From Takakia lepidozioides (lineage: Eukaryota; Streptophyta; Takakiopsida; Takakiales; Takakiaceae): 64,000 bases of DNA. The stretch is taken from positions 10,106,001 to 10,170,000 of the forward strand of contig CM060734.1 of NCBI GenBank assembly GCA_030704615.1. Direction: 5' to 3'. A program made the position numbers and the translations under genes. The notes under the pieces are model-generated. The model was not told the DNA's origin and ran no database searches. It was given only the letters and a program-made list of their open reading frames with translations. Of the stretch, positions 32,179 to 44,197 are shown in pieces; position 1 is the stretch's first letter, and the number at the start of each line of letters is the position of its first letter.

Positions 32179-33170
32179 GTTTCAGGCACCCAGGTCCCTA
32201 TGGGCAGGTCACATGCTCCTGTGCCAGCCAGAACAGTGACATTCGACCCCTTCGTCTTCAGGAACAAGCTGGTAGCTTCCTTGATGTCATCAGTTTCCTG
32301 GACACTTAAACGGCAGTATGGTCGCCACCTCTGATTGAGGCAGTAGTGGTGACGAAAGGAGAAGGGAACACAGGGAAAGAGCGAGGAAAAATAAGGGCGG
32401 AGAACTGCTCATGTCAAAAGGTCAAAGCCAAAGAGGTCGAAACATTGTGCGAAGGGGGACTGTGTTTCTGCTGCCCTCTCCCACTTCAGCGCAACATTCA
32501 GCGTCCAGAGAGTGAAGTCCCTCTTTAAGGTAGACCTCCACGGTAAAGAAGATGAAATGCCCGCCACTTTCTATCAGCTTTCTGTCTTTGCATATGACTC
32601 CTATCCCAAAGTGCAGGCCTGTCGTGCGGACCTCAATCCAGACCAGCTTCCATTCGATCCACTCGCTTCCACCACACAGCTGAAGTCAGCCAGTTCGAGC
32701 CGCATATCAACAGCCTGAACGGGCTGTTCCCCCTGCTGTAGAGATACTCGAGCGACCAAGAGCCGCCACCATCAACCAGACCCTTGCCGCCACAGCCGCT
32801 GGCTCTACCTGGACTCCCATTCACTGCTGCCCCATTCGCTGCTCCCATTCACCGCAGCGGGCTCTATGGGGCCTTGACATCACACCACCAGCTGCCATCG
32901 ACATATCCTCCGCAGACGGGTGACGCCCTTATAGTGGAAGCAGACCTCGCCAATGCCAACAGAAATATGGGCAGACCACCATTACTCTCTCTTCTACCAC
33001 ACCATTGCGACTGAAGATGTGAGACGAACTCAAGCTAGAGCCGTTCTATGCTCATTGCTTGAGCTGCATACAAGACCATGACCATCTATATTATAATAGT
33101 GCTTAAAAAAAACAAAAACATCATATCTAGCTTAGCACTGGAAAACTAGATAGAGCTCAACTCTCTCGAG
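32179..33170. other. No gene recognised
   Basis: A 215-bp frame on the minus strand continues out of the MRC-like fragment with FLKTKGSNVTVLAGTG, which I do not recognise. The rest holds only short frames. It could be the 5' leader of the MTase element if the LTR relic at 33171 is its 5' LTR. Confidence 0.3.
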
Positions 33171-33526
33171 TGATAACCAAACTAGAAAAGGACACACACT
33201 CTCAACACAAGAAATATGCAATCCCTCAACATCACTCTTTAAGATAATAGTCGAGCCAGGGGCACCCCAAGCTATGGGGACTCCACCCACAACAACCTAC
33301 ACTCCCATCATAAGCACACTCAGATCTGAAGAATGCAGGAGCTCGGTCGCGCAGGCTCAACTCGAGAGAGATGAGCCGCGCGACTGCCGCTCTCGTGAAG
33401 ATAAGACGGACCAGGTGTCAAACTAAACTTGACACCTGATTTAACACTTGACCTAAATCCAAGTGTTAAATACAAATAACTAGTTTTATTCTAGATGTTT
33501 TCACACTGTGCTGATTTAACTTGACA
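33171..33526 (-). repeat. LTR relic, possible 5' LTR of the MTase element
   Basis: The 356 bp match 21238-21594 with one indel and about two substitutions, in the same orientation, and end in TG...CA. It lacks the first 85 bp of the fuller LTR. A primer-binding site after it on the minus strand was not recognised. The same GGCTCA-CTCGAG-TGAGCC palindrome lies at about 33355-33378. Confidence 0.6.
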
Positions 33527-33651
33527 AATACAAATAGGAAGCACCCCCATGATACACTAGCTGTAGGTCATGACTAATTGTTTTGAGCGGGCTGAGTGCT
33601 TAGACATTTCCAACTCTTCTATCTTGGAGTTTCACCTCGGATAGCTAAGGG

Positions 33652-34266
33652 ATGGGTGCATTTGGCGACCATACTGGGGAACTGAGTCAAGAACAACCAA
33701 ATGTGACAGGCATCTGGTGGGATCATGGTAGATGGAGAATCAAAGAATTTGATGTGAATCAAATTCCCTGTGGAACTGAGAAAGAAAAATTGTCCAAACA
33801 ATTCTTTCAGAGGTTCTTGGAATTGCCAGACGGTTGCAAGGAAAACATTCTTAAGAGAGTGCATGATGCTGATCCAGAGTGGGGTCTGGAGAAAGGAGTG
33901 ATAAAGATTTATCAAGTGGCCTGTAGAGGGAGAGCAAGTTGGTTACCAACACTGGTTTATGTGATAGCATTGCTATCCATTAAACGAGTGGAGTTTGAAA
34001 GCTGGGAGGAACGAAAAATAAATGTTTTTACTCCTATGCATGAAGAACTTGTACTGGTAAAGAATTGGATTCCTAAGGATATTTTGTGGATCAAACTTAC
34101 ACCAAGAAGAGCTTTTCAGACGTGCTTGCCATATGGTTATATGGTAACGGAGCCTTCTAGTATAGCCAAGGCCGGTGCATTAAAGCTTGAGCATACGAGA
34201 GACACTACAGAAGAGAGTTTTGATTATTGCCTCATTAAAGATATGAAAGACATGGGACATGAGTGA
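33652..34266 (+). CDS. Leader ORF upstream of gag, unknown function
   Basis: This is an intact 204-codon frame starting MGAFGDHTGE. It looks like a folded, charged protein (WWDHGRWRIKEFDVNQIPCG, RRAFQTCLPYGYMVTEP). It has no zinc knuckle, signal peptide or membrane segment and I do not recognise it. Several Tat-branch elements carry an ORF before gag, so it is probably an element-encoded accessory protein. A short frame, 34259-34450, overlaps its end by 8 bp and may be its continuation before gag. Confidence 0.5.
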   Translation: MGAFGDHTGELSQEQPNVTGIWWDHGRWRIKEFDVNQIPCGTEKEKLSKQFFQRFLELPDGCKENILKRVHDADPEWGLEKGVIKIYQVACRGRASWLPTLVYVIALLSIKRVEFESWEERKINVFTPMHEELVLVKNWIPKDILWIKLTPRRAFQTCLPYGYMVTEPSSIAKAGALKLEHTRDTTEESFDYCLIKDMKDMGHE

Positions 34267-34474
34267 TGAAAGGGAAGCTAGACTCCACAGATATTCAGCG
34301 AAAAGAGAAAGTTATTTGAAAGCTAATTATCCATATCTCTGGGAGAGAGGAATAGACATAGGGGAATCATTTAAACCTCTCACACCATTAAGGCCAGAGA
34401 GTACATCACCCATACCGGAAGAACCAGATTTGGATGCCACTCCTTCTTAATCTTTACAAGAAAGATTAAGGGAT

Positions 34475-36391
34475 TTGGTACATGAAGAAGATCAGCCACG
34501 AGGGGAAAGATCCGAGGTACATCCCTGGGTTAAAGATTTGACAGAAATCTTTGATCTGAGTTGGCATGGAACACCAAGAGCAGGAATTCCAGTTTCTAAA
34601 ACACAAGCCAAAGAAGGAGAGGAAGATGTGGCAGAGCCAACGGAGAGTTCAGACTCTCCAATACCACTTCAGTTGCGTTATATGAGTGAGGAAGAAGAAA
34701 TCCAACAGAAGAACTTGGAAGATGAAAACAGAGAGAAGAATTTGGAAGATGAAGAGTATGAGGAAGTAGACCCAACAGTTGAGGTTGAGACTACAACCAA
34801 GACATCCCAACCTATTGGACCTGGATCAAGTGTACACATCAGCCAATTTGAGCACATGTGTATTGTGAACAATGAGAATGGCGATGATGCCAAGATGAGT
34901 TTGTTTCCTTGTTCACTTATCAAGAAAGCAAGTGAATGGTATGCAAGGTTTCCTAATAATCATTTCCTAACCTGAAATGGTCTTAGTACAACATTCCGAA
35001 ACATGTTCATGACAAGCAAAACTGAGGATGAAGTGTATGGGAGTTTACAACAGTTAAGGCAAAAGAAGCATGAAACTGTTGAAGAGTACATGGAAAAGAT
35101 GGAGTTAATGATGAAAAAGCTGGCTGTTGTACCGGCACCAGGATTACAGAAGACTTGGTTTGTGAGTGGGCTAAGACCTAAATTACAAAAGAAAGTGGAT
35201 ATGCTACCACATAATACAGTGGAGGAGGCATTCAAAACAGCCAACAGAATTGAGCAATTGGGAATGCTTAGAAGAGATAAAAGGGATGATGACGACTCCG
35301 AAGATGAGTAGGAAGGAGAGCAAGAGCTCAGGAGGAAGAGCAAGAAGAAGGAAAAGTTGAAGAGGGACAACTATGAAAAAAGATTGGAAGAAATCTTGAA
35401 AAAGTACGCCACAGAGGCTGCAACACATTGGAGGAAGGGTGTTTGGTGTGCAAAGTGCCAAAATGAAGGTCATACCACAACTTACTGCCACATGAAGGAG
35501 AAACACTGTACTATCTGTAAAATGGATAACCATTCTACTGAGAATTGTTATTACAACAGAAGGACAGTTGCGATAGAACCTAGGCAAGTGAGGGTGCATC
35601 AAGTGCAACCCCAGCCAAGAAGAAACAATGATCAGGACCATTATGGTAGGCCTGGTGGATATAACAATGGTATGGCAGGAAGAGATAATCCAAGAGGGAA
35701 TTACCAAGGCAATTCCAGAGGCAACTATCAGGGTAATCCAAGGGAGAATTACCAGCCAGGGAATCAGGATTATAGAAATAATCCCAAAATAGACCAAGGG
35801 CGAGGACCCAACGGTGAGGAACTGTGTTACTATTGTAACCAGGCAGGACGTCGCAAAGCAGCCTGTCCATTCTGGATCAGACACCAGAATGAGATGAGAG
35901 CTCCTGTGAATGAAGGCCCAGTAGTGGCAGCTCACATGGTTATGCCATGTTTTGTACCAGAAGTAAGTACGATTATAGTTACCAGAAGCAAAGCTAAACT
36001 AATACCTCCAGTGGATGAGGAGGAAGATGTAAATGAAGATGGCAATGATGTGCCTGAAGATGTTGAGGCTTGGAGAGATGAGAAGGAACTGCACAAAGAA
36101 GTGGCTGATACCATAAGGGAAATGCAGAAGGATACTGATATCCCTATGGATTCTTCTGACTCTGAAAGAGAAGATGAAGAAGGTGAAGAGGAAGTGAAGC
36201 AAGAGGCTTCACAGGTGCAGGATAATGAAGGGACTTTGGCTGAAGTAATATGTCAGTCCAAAGCTGAGATTACAATTGGGCAGCTATTGGCTCTGGTACC
36301 CCATTGTAGACACAGGTTGTATCAAGCAATCAATCAGATTGCTCATGAATGGTTGAAGCTCATCAAACAACCATGCGTTGACGCAAGGTAG
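34475..36391 (+). pseudogene. Gag of the OTA-type element, two in-frame stops
   Basis: One frame runs from 34475 to 36391, interrupted by TGA at 34973 and TAG at 35309. The capsid-like part includes MSLFPCSLIKKASEWYARFP and QLRQKKHETVEEYMEKME. Two zinc knuckles, CAKCQNEGHTTTYC and CTICKMDNHSTENC (CX2CX4HX4C), are followed by a degenerate third, CYYCNQAGRRKAAC, in which Arg replaces His. An acidic tail follows. Gag packages the element RNA. Confidence 0.85.
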
Positions 36392-36450
36392 TTTGAGAGT
36401 CCTGCCAATGTCTCTTTTGCCTTCACTCGAACACAGACCTGAATAGCAGA

Positions 36451-36942
36451 GTGACAAGTTATAATGTGAAGCCTGAAGGGCGAGAAACAGTCATGGACTT
36501 TGATGATTCCATGCCAGTAATCCAATTGAGAATTGGAAACACAGACTTGACTGATGTACTGATAGATGGAGGCTCGGGAGTGAATATTATGACAGACCAA
36601 TTAAGGCAGAAGCTTGGTCTAAGTAACATGAAACCAGCCCCATTCACAGTAACAATGGCAGATCAAAAGAGTGTACAACCATTAGGCTTCATAAGAGGAG
36701 TAAAGATACAGATTCAGAAGATGATCTTTAAGATCATAGTGACTGTGTTGAAAATGGATGATGTCATGGAAGCTTACTCCTTATTGGGTCAACCATGGCT
36801 TAAACAGGCCAGGGTAATCCATGACTGGAATTCCCAGTTACTAACTGTGCATGATGGGGAGCACAAGATACAGATCACCACTAAGAAATATGGTAGACTA
36901 CCTGCTACACGGAGACCTCGTGGAGTCAGAGAGTATGACTAG
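36451..36942 (+). pseudogene. Aspartic protease of the OTA-type element
   Basis: The catalytic loop reads VLIDGGSGVNIMT; Gly replaces the usual Thr/Ser in D-T/S-G. The second conserved strand reads SLLGQPWLKQARVIHDW. The frame differs from gag, and another frameshift or stop separates it from RT. It would mature Gag-Pol. Confidence 0.75.
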
Positions 36943-37160
36943 AGGGGAGGGCTTGATGAGGAGCAGGAAGCTACACTGTTTGCTGCACACCCAGAGTGGG
37001 AGCAGGTTGCATAAATGCAATTGGGAGGCTTGAGTTGCTTTAAAGGTATCTGCTGTGGTGCAATAACAACAACACCAATTAAGGAGGAAACAAGCAGTTA
37101 CCCACCACATTTCTATGAAGAAAGAGATGGAGAAATAGAAATCCTAGAGGAACCAGCACT

Positions 37161-38085
37161 GTGAGTTTACAGGATGAAGTAGTGGTTGGATGGACAATCA
37201 CAACTGAAGAACAGGTGAGAGAAGTGAATGTGGGAACTGAGGAGGAACCAAGAATGGTGAAAGTTGGGGCTGACTTGGAGCCGGAATTCTTTGAGGAAGC
37301 TAAGAGCCTGTTTATCAAATACAAAGATGAATTTGCTTGGAGCTATGAAGATCTGAAAGGGATACCACCTGAGATCTGCCAGCATAAGATTGAACTAGAA
37401 CCAGGGTCAGTACCAATCAAACAGGCAAGGTACAGGATGAATCCCAACTATGCACAGAAGGTTGGGGATGATATTGTGATAGTTCCCAAGAAGAATGGCA
37501 AACTGAGAGTTTGTGTGAACTATAAGAAGTTGAATGATTGTACAAAGAAAGATCCCTTTCCTTTGCCATTCACAGAAGCTGTACTGGACATTGTGGCAGG
37601 CCATGAGATGTACTCATTCATGGATGGTTTCAGTGGGTATAACCAAGTACAAGTAGCTGAAGATGATCATGGAAAGACAGCTTTCATCACAGACTGGGGT
37701 GCTTATGCATACAAAGTCATGCCTTTTGGACTTTGTAATGCACCAACAACTTTCCAGAGAGTGATAAGTGAATCTTTTCAAGAGTATTTGGATGATTTCA
37801 TGCAAGTGTTCTTAGATGACTTCAGTATGTACAGCTCTAAGAATGAGCACTTGCAGAAGTTGGAGTTATGTTTGGCCAAATGCATGATGAGAGGTCTTGG
37901 TCTAAATCCAGAAAAGTGTACTTTCTGTGTGACCTCAGGGGACACATTGTGTGTAAGAAGGGACTGCTTGTGGATCCTAGAAAGACTGAGGCCATTAAAG
38001 CATCCCCATCAATAAATATTAAGGCTCTAAGAGATTCCTTAGACAAACCAACTACTACAGAAGGTTTATCAAGCGGTATGCACAG
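37161..38085 (+). pseudogene. Reverse transcriptase of the OTA-type element
   Basis: Motifs in order: VIVPKKNGKLRVCVNYKKLN, MYSFMDGFSGYNQVQVAEDD, KVMPFGLCNAPTTFQRVI, and the catalytic box FLDD at 37809-37820 (YxDD in most relatives, aspartates kept). The frame breaks near 37960, and the thumb continues in fragments to 38085. The copy is inactive. Confidence 0.85.
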
Positions 38086-38607
38086 ATGGCAGCACCATTG
38101 AGCAAGCTTTTGAAGAAGGATGCAGTGTTTGCATGGACAGCTGAATGCCAACAGGCATTTGAGGCACTTATAATGTCAGTAACAACTACACCTGTGTTGA
38201 TTAACCCTCACTGGCATGTGGTATTTCATGTACACTGTGATGCCTCAGGAGAAGCATTGGGGGTTGTGTTAGCCCAAAATGTCACAGGAAACATAGATTC
38301 ACCTGTGTACTATGCTAGCGGATTGTTGAACAGTGCTGAGAGGAACTATAGCACTACTGAAAGAGAAGCTTTGGCAATGATTTATGTAGTCAAGAAATTT
38401 AGTCATTATCTACTGGGAAGGAAGTTTATGTTTTATGTGGATCATCAGGATTTGATTTATCTGGTGAACAAGCCTTTGATAAGTGGCAGGATAGCAAGAT
38501 GGTTGATTATCTTGCACGAGTTTGAATTCGAAGTTGTTTGCAAGTCGGGATGTTTGCATCTTGTGGCAGATCATTTGTCACGCCTTTCAATAGGAGAGCC
38601 CGCCACA
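38086..38607 (+). pseudogene. RNase H of the OTA-type element
   Basis: The frame reads FHVHCDASGEALGVVLAQ, SAERNYSTTEREALAMIYVV, FYVDHQDLIYLVNKP and HLVADHLSRL, the normal order of Ty3 RNase H motifs with the first aspartate and the glutamate present. A TGA at 38608 ends it before the integrase linker in the same frame. Confidence 0.8.
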
Positions 38608-38610
38608 TGA

Positions 38611-40170
38611 GTAGACGATCAACTGCCTGATGCCAGTTTATTCGCAGTGGAGGTGCAGGGAGCAGATGATTGGTTGGATTGGCAGTGGCCAATCAGATAC
38701 TACCTTACTCATGGTCAGTGCCCACCCAGTTATGGGAAAGAGCAAAGGAAAAGAATAGCTATCAAGGCATTACCATACACTATGATAGGTGGAAGATTGT
38801 ATAAGCTAGGACCTGATGGAGTTCTTAAATGATGCTTGTACCACCATGAGGTAAATAAAGTTTTGGAAGAAGTTCATAAAGGAGTGGCTGGCGGTCATTT
38901 TGGAGAAGAGACTACCAGTAGGAAAATACTACTTGCAGGTTACTGGTGGCCTACTTTATTCAAGGATGTACACAAGTTTTGCAAGAATTGTGATGAGTGT
39001 CAGAGGCTAGGACCTTTGCAAAGATCTGGGAAGATGGCTTTGCATCCTATGATGCCTACTGAACCATTCCAGAAATGGGGATTAGACTTTGTTGGACCAA
39101 TTAATCCACCAGCCAGGAATACACAGAACAAGTATATAATCACAGCCACTGATTATACCACAAAATGGGTGGAAGCTAAGGCTCTGAGGGACAACACAGC
39201 TAAGTCCACATCAAGGTTTCTATATGAGAACATTCTCACAAGATTTGGCTGTCCCCTGGAATTTATCAGTGACCAGGGAAGTCATTTCATTAATGAGACC
39301 ATTGAACTATTGACTAAGGAGTTTATGATTGTGCATAGGAAGAGTGCAACCTATTACCCACAGGGCAATGGGCAGGCAGAGGCCACCAACAAAATACTAT
39401 GCACTATTTTGGCTAAGATAGTCAATGCAAACAGGACAGACTGGGATACAAAGCTGTTGACAGCTTTGTGGTCATACATGACTTCATATAAAGTCACCAC
39501 CAAGTATACACCATTCCAATTAGTTTATGGTATGGAAGCTTTACTTCCAGTGGAATTCTTATTACATACCATGAGAGCTGGATGGGGAAGGAGAATGGAA
39601 TTGGAGGATTCAATTAAAGTAAGGAAACATGAATTATATCATGTGGAAGAAGTACGTGCTGATGCAGTAGATAACATGACCAGAATTCAGATGAAGAGGA
39701 AAGATCAGTTTGATGAAGGTAAATTGAAGACTTTTAAGACGGGTGATTTGGTACTGTGGTTGCCGAAGAAGGGAAAGGTTAAAGCTTCTAAGCTTAAGTC
39801 ACCATGGAAATGACCTTATATCATACAGAAGATGTATGATAACAACACAACTATATTACAAACCATTAACAAAGAGATGCTTGGTAGAGTCAATGCCAAT
39901 AAGTTGAAGGGATACAGTGGTATCCATGATAGACCATTGCAGCATGATTTGCATCTTGAAACACAGATGCAGTCACAGGCTACACCAGTAGCACCAGCGG
40001 AGCATGAAGCACTTGTCATAAAGCCGAATGTGAATGGTCATAGCAGAGAACACAAATGTCCACACAGCCATCACAACCCACCACAGTCTAACACAACATA
40101 TCACAGCTTACCACAGCCTGTTACAGCCCAACACAAGCAACACAACCCACACAGGTCGTACAGTCCATAG
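38611..40170 (+). pseudogene. Integrase of the OTA-type element
   Basis: One frame with in-frame TGA codons near 38830 and 39811. The HHCC finger has HKGVAGGHFGEETTSR and CKNCDECQRLG. The catalytic core has WGLDFVGPINPPARNTQNKY, FISDQGSHFINE and YYPQGNGQAEATNK (D, D, E). A C-terminal module reads FKTGDLVLWLPKKGK. After the last stop the frame runs into a 10-bp minisatellite. No chromodomain follows. Confidence 0.85.
40055..40165 (+). repeat. 10-bp minisatellite, short array inside the OTA element
   Basis: About ten degenerate units such as CACAGCTTAC, CACAGCCTGT and TACAGCCCAA belong to the same unit family and orientation as the array at 20438-20640. The array falls just after integrase. 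Confidence 0.7.
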
Positions 40171-40175
40171 GGGCA

Positions 40176-40745
40176 GTGACAGATGGACGCAAGATAACGT
40201 CAGTTAGCTGGCCGGCAAGTGTAAAGACAATTTGGAAGTCAAATTCGAAGAATATGCCACGCGGTCAGAGGAAAACGGAAAAGTGTTTGAATTCAAACAC
40301 GTGGCCTAAGGGGCAAAGCACTCCGCATTGCATGTACTGCAATAACGGCCGTCATCACACAAGAAAACAAACAGGGCCGTCAAAGTACCTACCCGGTACA
40401 TCAGCCGAAACTTATTACAAGCCCATTAATGCATCAAGAGGACAAGTAACGGAACCCTTTACGCGTCCGGCAAAGGGGAACCTTTGCCACATATGCAGTC
40501 CTAGTGGTCATTCCAAACGGGAATGTGAACAGATTAGGGTAAAAATGAGAAGTTACCTAATGAGGCAACGACCAATCAGCAACGTGAATTTTGTGCAAGA
40601 GATTCCATTCAAGAAACAAGAACAAGAAATTAAGAAGATTATGAGCGGAAGAATAGGTGTTATTCCGGATAACCGATGTCTCGACGGGAGAGGCAATCAA
40701 AGCTATAGCTTTGTAGCTATGGCGGATATCACGACTATACACTAG
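40176..40745 (+). CDS. 189-aa ORF with zinc-knuckle-like motifs
   Basis: This intact frame starts at MTDGRKITSVSW. It contains CMYCNNGRHHTRKQ, an incomplete knuckle, and CHICSPSGHSKREC, a good CX2CX4HX4C knuckle, in a basic protein. It lies between integrase and the coiled-coil ORF on the same strand. An RNA- or DNA-binding accessory role, or a duplicated gag nucleocapsid, is plausible. I do not recognise a family. Confidence 0.45.
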   Translation: MTDGRKITSVSWPASVKTIWKSNSKNMPRGQRKTEKCLNSNTWPKGQSTPHCMYCNNGRHHTRKQTGPSKYLPGTSAETYYKPINASRGQVTEPFTRPAKGNLCHICSPSGHSKRECEQIRVKMRSYLMRQRPISNVNFVQEIPFKKQEQEIKKIMSGRIGVIPDNRCLDGRGNQSYSFVAMADITTIH

Positions 40746-40933
40746 CTCTACTTCTTATGTAGTGGTGCAAGGAAAGACAGGTTGAAAGTACTTTCTCTCT
40801 CACTCACTATTTGCAAGCCCCGTAGGCTTACACTCACTTGCCTGTTCCATTCTGTGCTAACCACACTTTCATGCTCTACGCCTTACAAGCTTTCCTATAG
40901 TTATTCCAAACAAAGCCTTCTTGTTTGTCCGGG

Positions 40934-43900
40934 ATGAAGAGAATTAGAGAGATGGAGGATCTCCGGGTGAAGAGCACGACGATTCTACGTAAGCAAACAA
41001 TCGCTACACCACAGGCAGTGCAGCTGTTGAAGGAGTTGCGGTTGGAGGGGTTGTTACGCAAAGAGTGGTCTTTGCATCATTGAGATTTGATGATCCAGTT
41101 CATCAAGAACTTTGAGCCACGGACAAGAGTTACCCAGGTGAAGGGCGTAGATATACATGTTACTCTGCAGTACTTGCAACAACTTTTTGAACTACCATCT
41201 GGTAATGTGAGCGTGGATGAGCACATGGCAAGATTGCAAATAGGAAATCTTTTCCAAGAAACGAGTTTCTTCAGGAACCAGAGATTCACTTGCACCAAAG
41301 CCGAGTATCCAGGGTTGAGGGAGATTGGCCAGATACTAAACATTATGTTTGCCATGAAACAGAATCAACAGTATCTTAGCAGATCTTTCACGGAGGAGGT
41401 TCTGAAAGCTTTGAGAGAAGAGGTGTAGCTTGGGCGGAGATGATGTACAGTGGTCTGGTGGAGGAGATGAAATGGTTACAAAATACTGCTGCCAAGTCCC
41501 CAATCATTGTGTTTGGCCCAATTATTGCACAGATTATCTTTGATTCTTGCTTGTTTGATGCCCGAGAACGCAAAGTAATGGGGGTGTTTGAGGCAGCCAC
41601 AACTGCAGTTGAGGAGCAAGGCTCTTCATGAGGTGAAGGGGGATTGGAGGGGCAGCACCAGTCCAAGAGAGAGAAGAGGGACGCAATTGTAGTGGCAGAT
41701 CCACTCGCCACAATGAATCCTCAAGATGATGTTTCCATAGCTCCTGTGCAGGATGAGGAGCAGCAGCACAATGGGCTGTTATTACTGGAAGCACGGCCAT
41801 CAGGGAAAGAGGAAGAAGTCACCTCAGTACCACAGCCACCACAGCAAGCTGACCCGGTTGCCCCAGGGGTAGCTCAGATTGGAGATGTTGTTACACCGGA
41901 GTCTCTTACTGTGGAGAGAGAGGGGTTGGACATTCCCACTACAGAGCAAGTAGTGGCAGAAATTGAGAAGGGGCGACCTTCTCTATGAAAACTCTGGCAT
42001 GGTCGGAGAACCCATAGTACCAAAGATGCAGAGTCTGCCCAAGGAAATCCCTGCTATGCAGGTTATGCCCAAACCTGTGGCGGAGGTTAAAGGGGTAAAG
42101 GGTAAGGGTACTGCAGCACCTTGGAGGATGAGGTTGCTCAGGAAGAAGATCTCGTGGGATCATGGCCTGACTGGTTTGTGAAACATCAAACTGTGGAGAA
42201 TCAGGAAGAACAGTAGTAAATTCTCCATGAAGACCCACAGCAGGCCATGCTTATGAGTTCCATAAGCAGGACTCTCAATCTGTTGGGCACCTATGTCAAG
42301 ACTCATGTTCCTTCCACTCAATTGGCAGCATTACGGGAGGAGCTCAAGCAAGAGTTTGAGGCAAGAATTGCCACTGAGTGTGCAAACAAGATGGATGTAG
42401 AGGCCAACCTCAAGTTGCAGAAAGAGTTGGAGGACACTAAAGCTGCCCTACAGCTTGCGAAGGAAAATTTAATTGAAGCAGGTTTTGAGCAGGAGAAGTT
42501 GCATGAAGTGCATAAGCAATAGCTATATCAATTGCAGGTTAAGCATGAAGGCAAGTTGCAGGAAGTGAAGTTGCTTCATACAGAGTTGGAAGCAGTCCAT
42601 CAGAAAATGACCATACAGTGTGCCACACTAACGACTAATCTGGAGCTGACTGCACTAGAAGTTAAGAACCAAGCTGAGAGATGTTTAATGGCGGAGACAG
42701 AGTCAATGGAGCAGGTGAAACTCATTGCTGACATGAAGGCTACTATCTGTCACAGTGAAGATACTACTCAGCAATTCCACCAGGTCGATGCCCAGAAGGA
42801 CAGGTACATCTTTGAGTTGCAGCAAACCATCACAGTAAGGGACAATGAACTTTCTGTGAGTGAAAAAGCCTGGAAAGAAGTCAATAATCTGTCAGTTGCC
42901 TATGCAGCTCTGGTTGAGCCTCATGCAAAGCGCATGGAGACTTTACAGCAGCAGTTGGACACATACAGACTCAAGGAGGAGCAGGATCTCCGTGGTGTTA
43001 CACAGAACTTGGTGGATAATTATCTTTTGCAAGAGTGGTTAACACAAGGGCCAGTGGAAGGGAAGGCACCAAGAAAGCTCACCCAAGATGAGATGAATGA
43101 TCTCAGGCTACGGGTGCAGAACATTGCCACAACCACTATAGACAATGTCTATAGTTGGATAGCTGAGTTGCAGGAGGATGTGGAAGGGTTGCAGACTCAA
43201 GTGGATGACTTGAGCTCCAACATTGATAAAAAGGGCCTTTGTTGCTGAGGAACAGCTCATGGCTACTTATTTGCACGTCAGGTCTTTGATTTTCCAATCT
43301 TCAGCACAGGAAGTGCAGGACTTGCCAACATCAGGAGGGACTGTGGCAACCGCATTACAGCAACCGCGCCAGGTCGACAGTGTTGATACCATGGCACTGC
43401 AGCAATCACTGTCTCAGGTTTGGGGTGATGCTTCTTTTAACCCACCTACTACTCCTGCTGCACTTGAATACAATTGGGCTATGATTCTACCCTTCAACCA
43501 AATTCCCATTGTTATGGATTTGGCTTGGAAAGAATTCAGTCCTCCAGAGTCTTTGGCACACTATTACCAGATTATGCGCATTTGGTTGCCAGTGGCAACT
43601 CGGACTAAAGTTCTTCCAAATGACAGACCCATTGAAGATCACCATTTTGCACGGTACTGGTCTGAGGCAGGCACCATGCTGAAGGAATTAATTGCCTTCC
43701 AGATTGTTCATGGATACATCTACACCAAGACCAAGGAGGTACCTAGTTTGGTCATGGGTTGTGGACTGTATTATGCTGTTTGTTTTATTTTCACGCTATC
43801 ACATTGAGCAGCAAAAGATGCAGATGAGATTTCAGACTTATTCCAATGGGGAGCATTGGGTGTTACCTTCAGTTCCATCACATACATATCTGTATGATGT

Positions 43901-44189
43901 AAGGATCATGCTTCAGAAGGATCCCCAACTTCGTTCTTGGTTTACTTTTGCTCTGGAGAATTTGGTCAAGGAAAACTTGGGTCTTGACCACATTTTTCCT
44001 AAGGGGCATGAAGCCAAAAAGTGGTTAGACTTTTCCAATGTCATTGGCACACCACTCAGCTATACAAACGATGAACTGAGGGCATACACTAATTTTGCCA
44101 GAAAGCGGTTGATACAAGTCTTAAAGTTTAAGCTTCCAGACAAGGTGGGCATACACTGTATGCCACTCAGGATTCCTGAGAGGGTTTAA
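40934..44189 (+). pseudogene. Long 3' accessory ORF, coiled coil, unknown function
   Basis: Frames in series (from ATG 40934, with a stop at 41082; then 41440-41988, 42247-42522, 42532-43248, 43223-43807, 43692-44189) read as one protein of about 1050 residues broken by stops and shifts. The N-terminus (FIKNFEPRTRVTQVKGVDIH, VTLQYLQQLFELP) resembles the start of plant-mobile-domain-like ORFs carried by retroelements. The middle is Pro/Gln-rich, then a coiled coil of about 300 residues (LKLQKELEDTKAALQLAKEN). The C-terminus looks globular (LAHYYQIMRIWLPVATR). The family is not recognised. Confidence 0.55.
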
Positions 44190-44197
44190 GGTGCAAG

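Noticed and set aside
32633-33014. Small overlapping frames near 32.6-33.0 kb
   Set aside because: No motifs, no codon periodicity visible, and both strands are equally open.
38600-39815. In-frame TGA codons in the OTA-type integrase as possible recoding
   Set aside because: TAG and frameshifts also occur, and stops differ in context; ordinary decay explains them better than readthrough.
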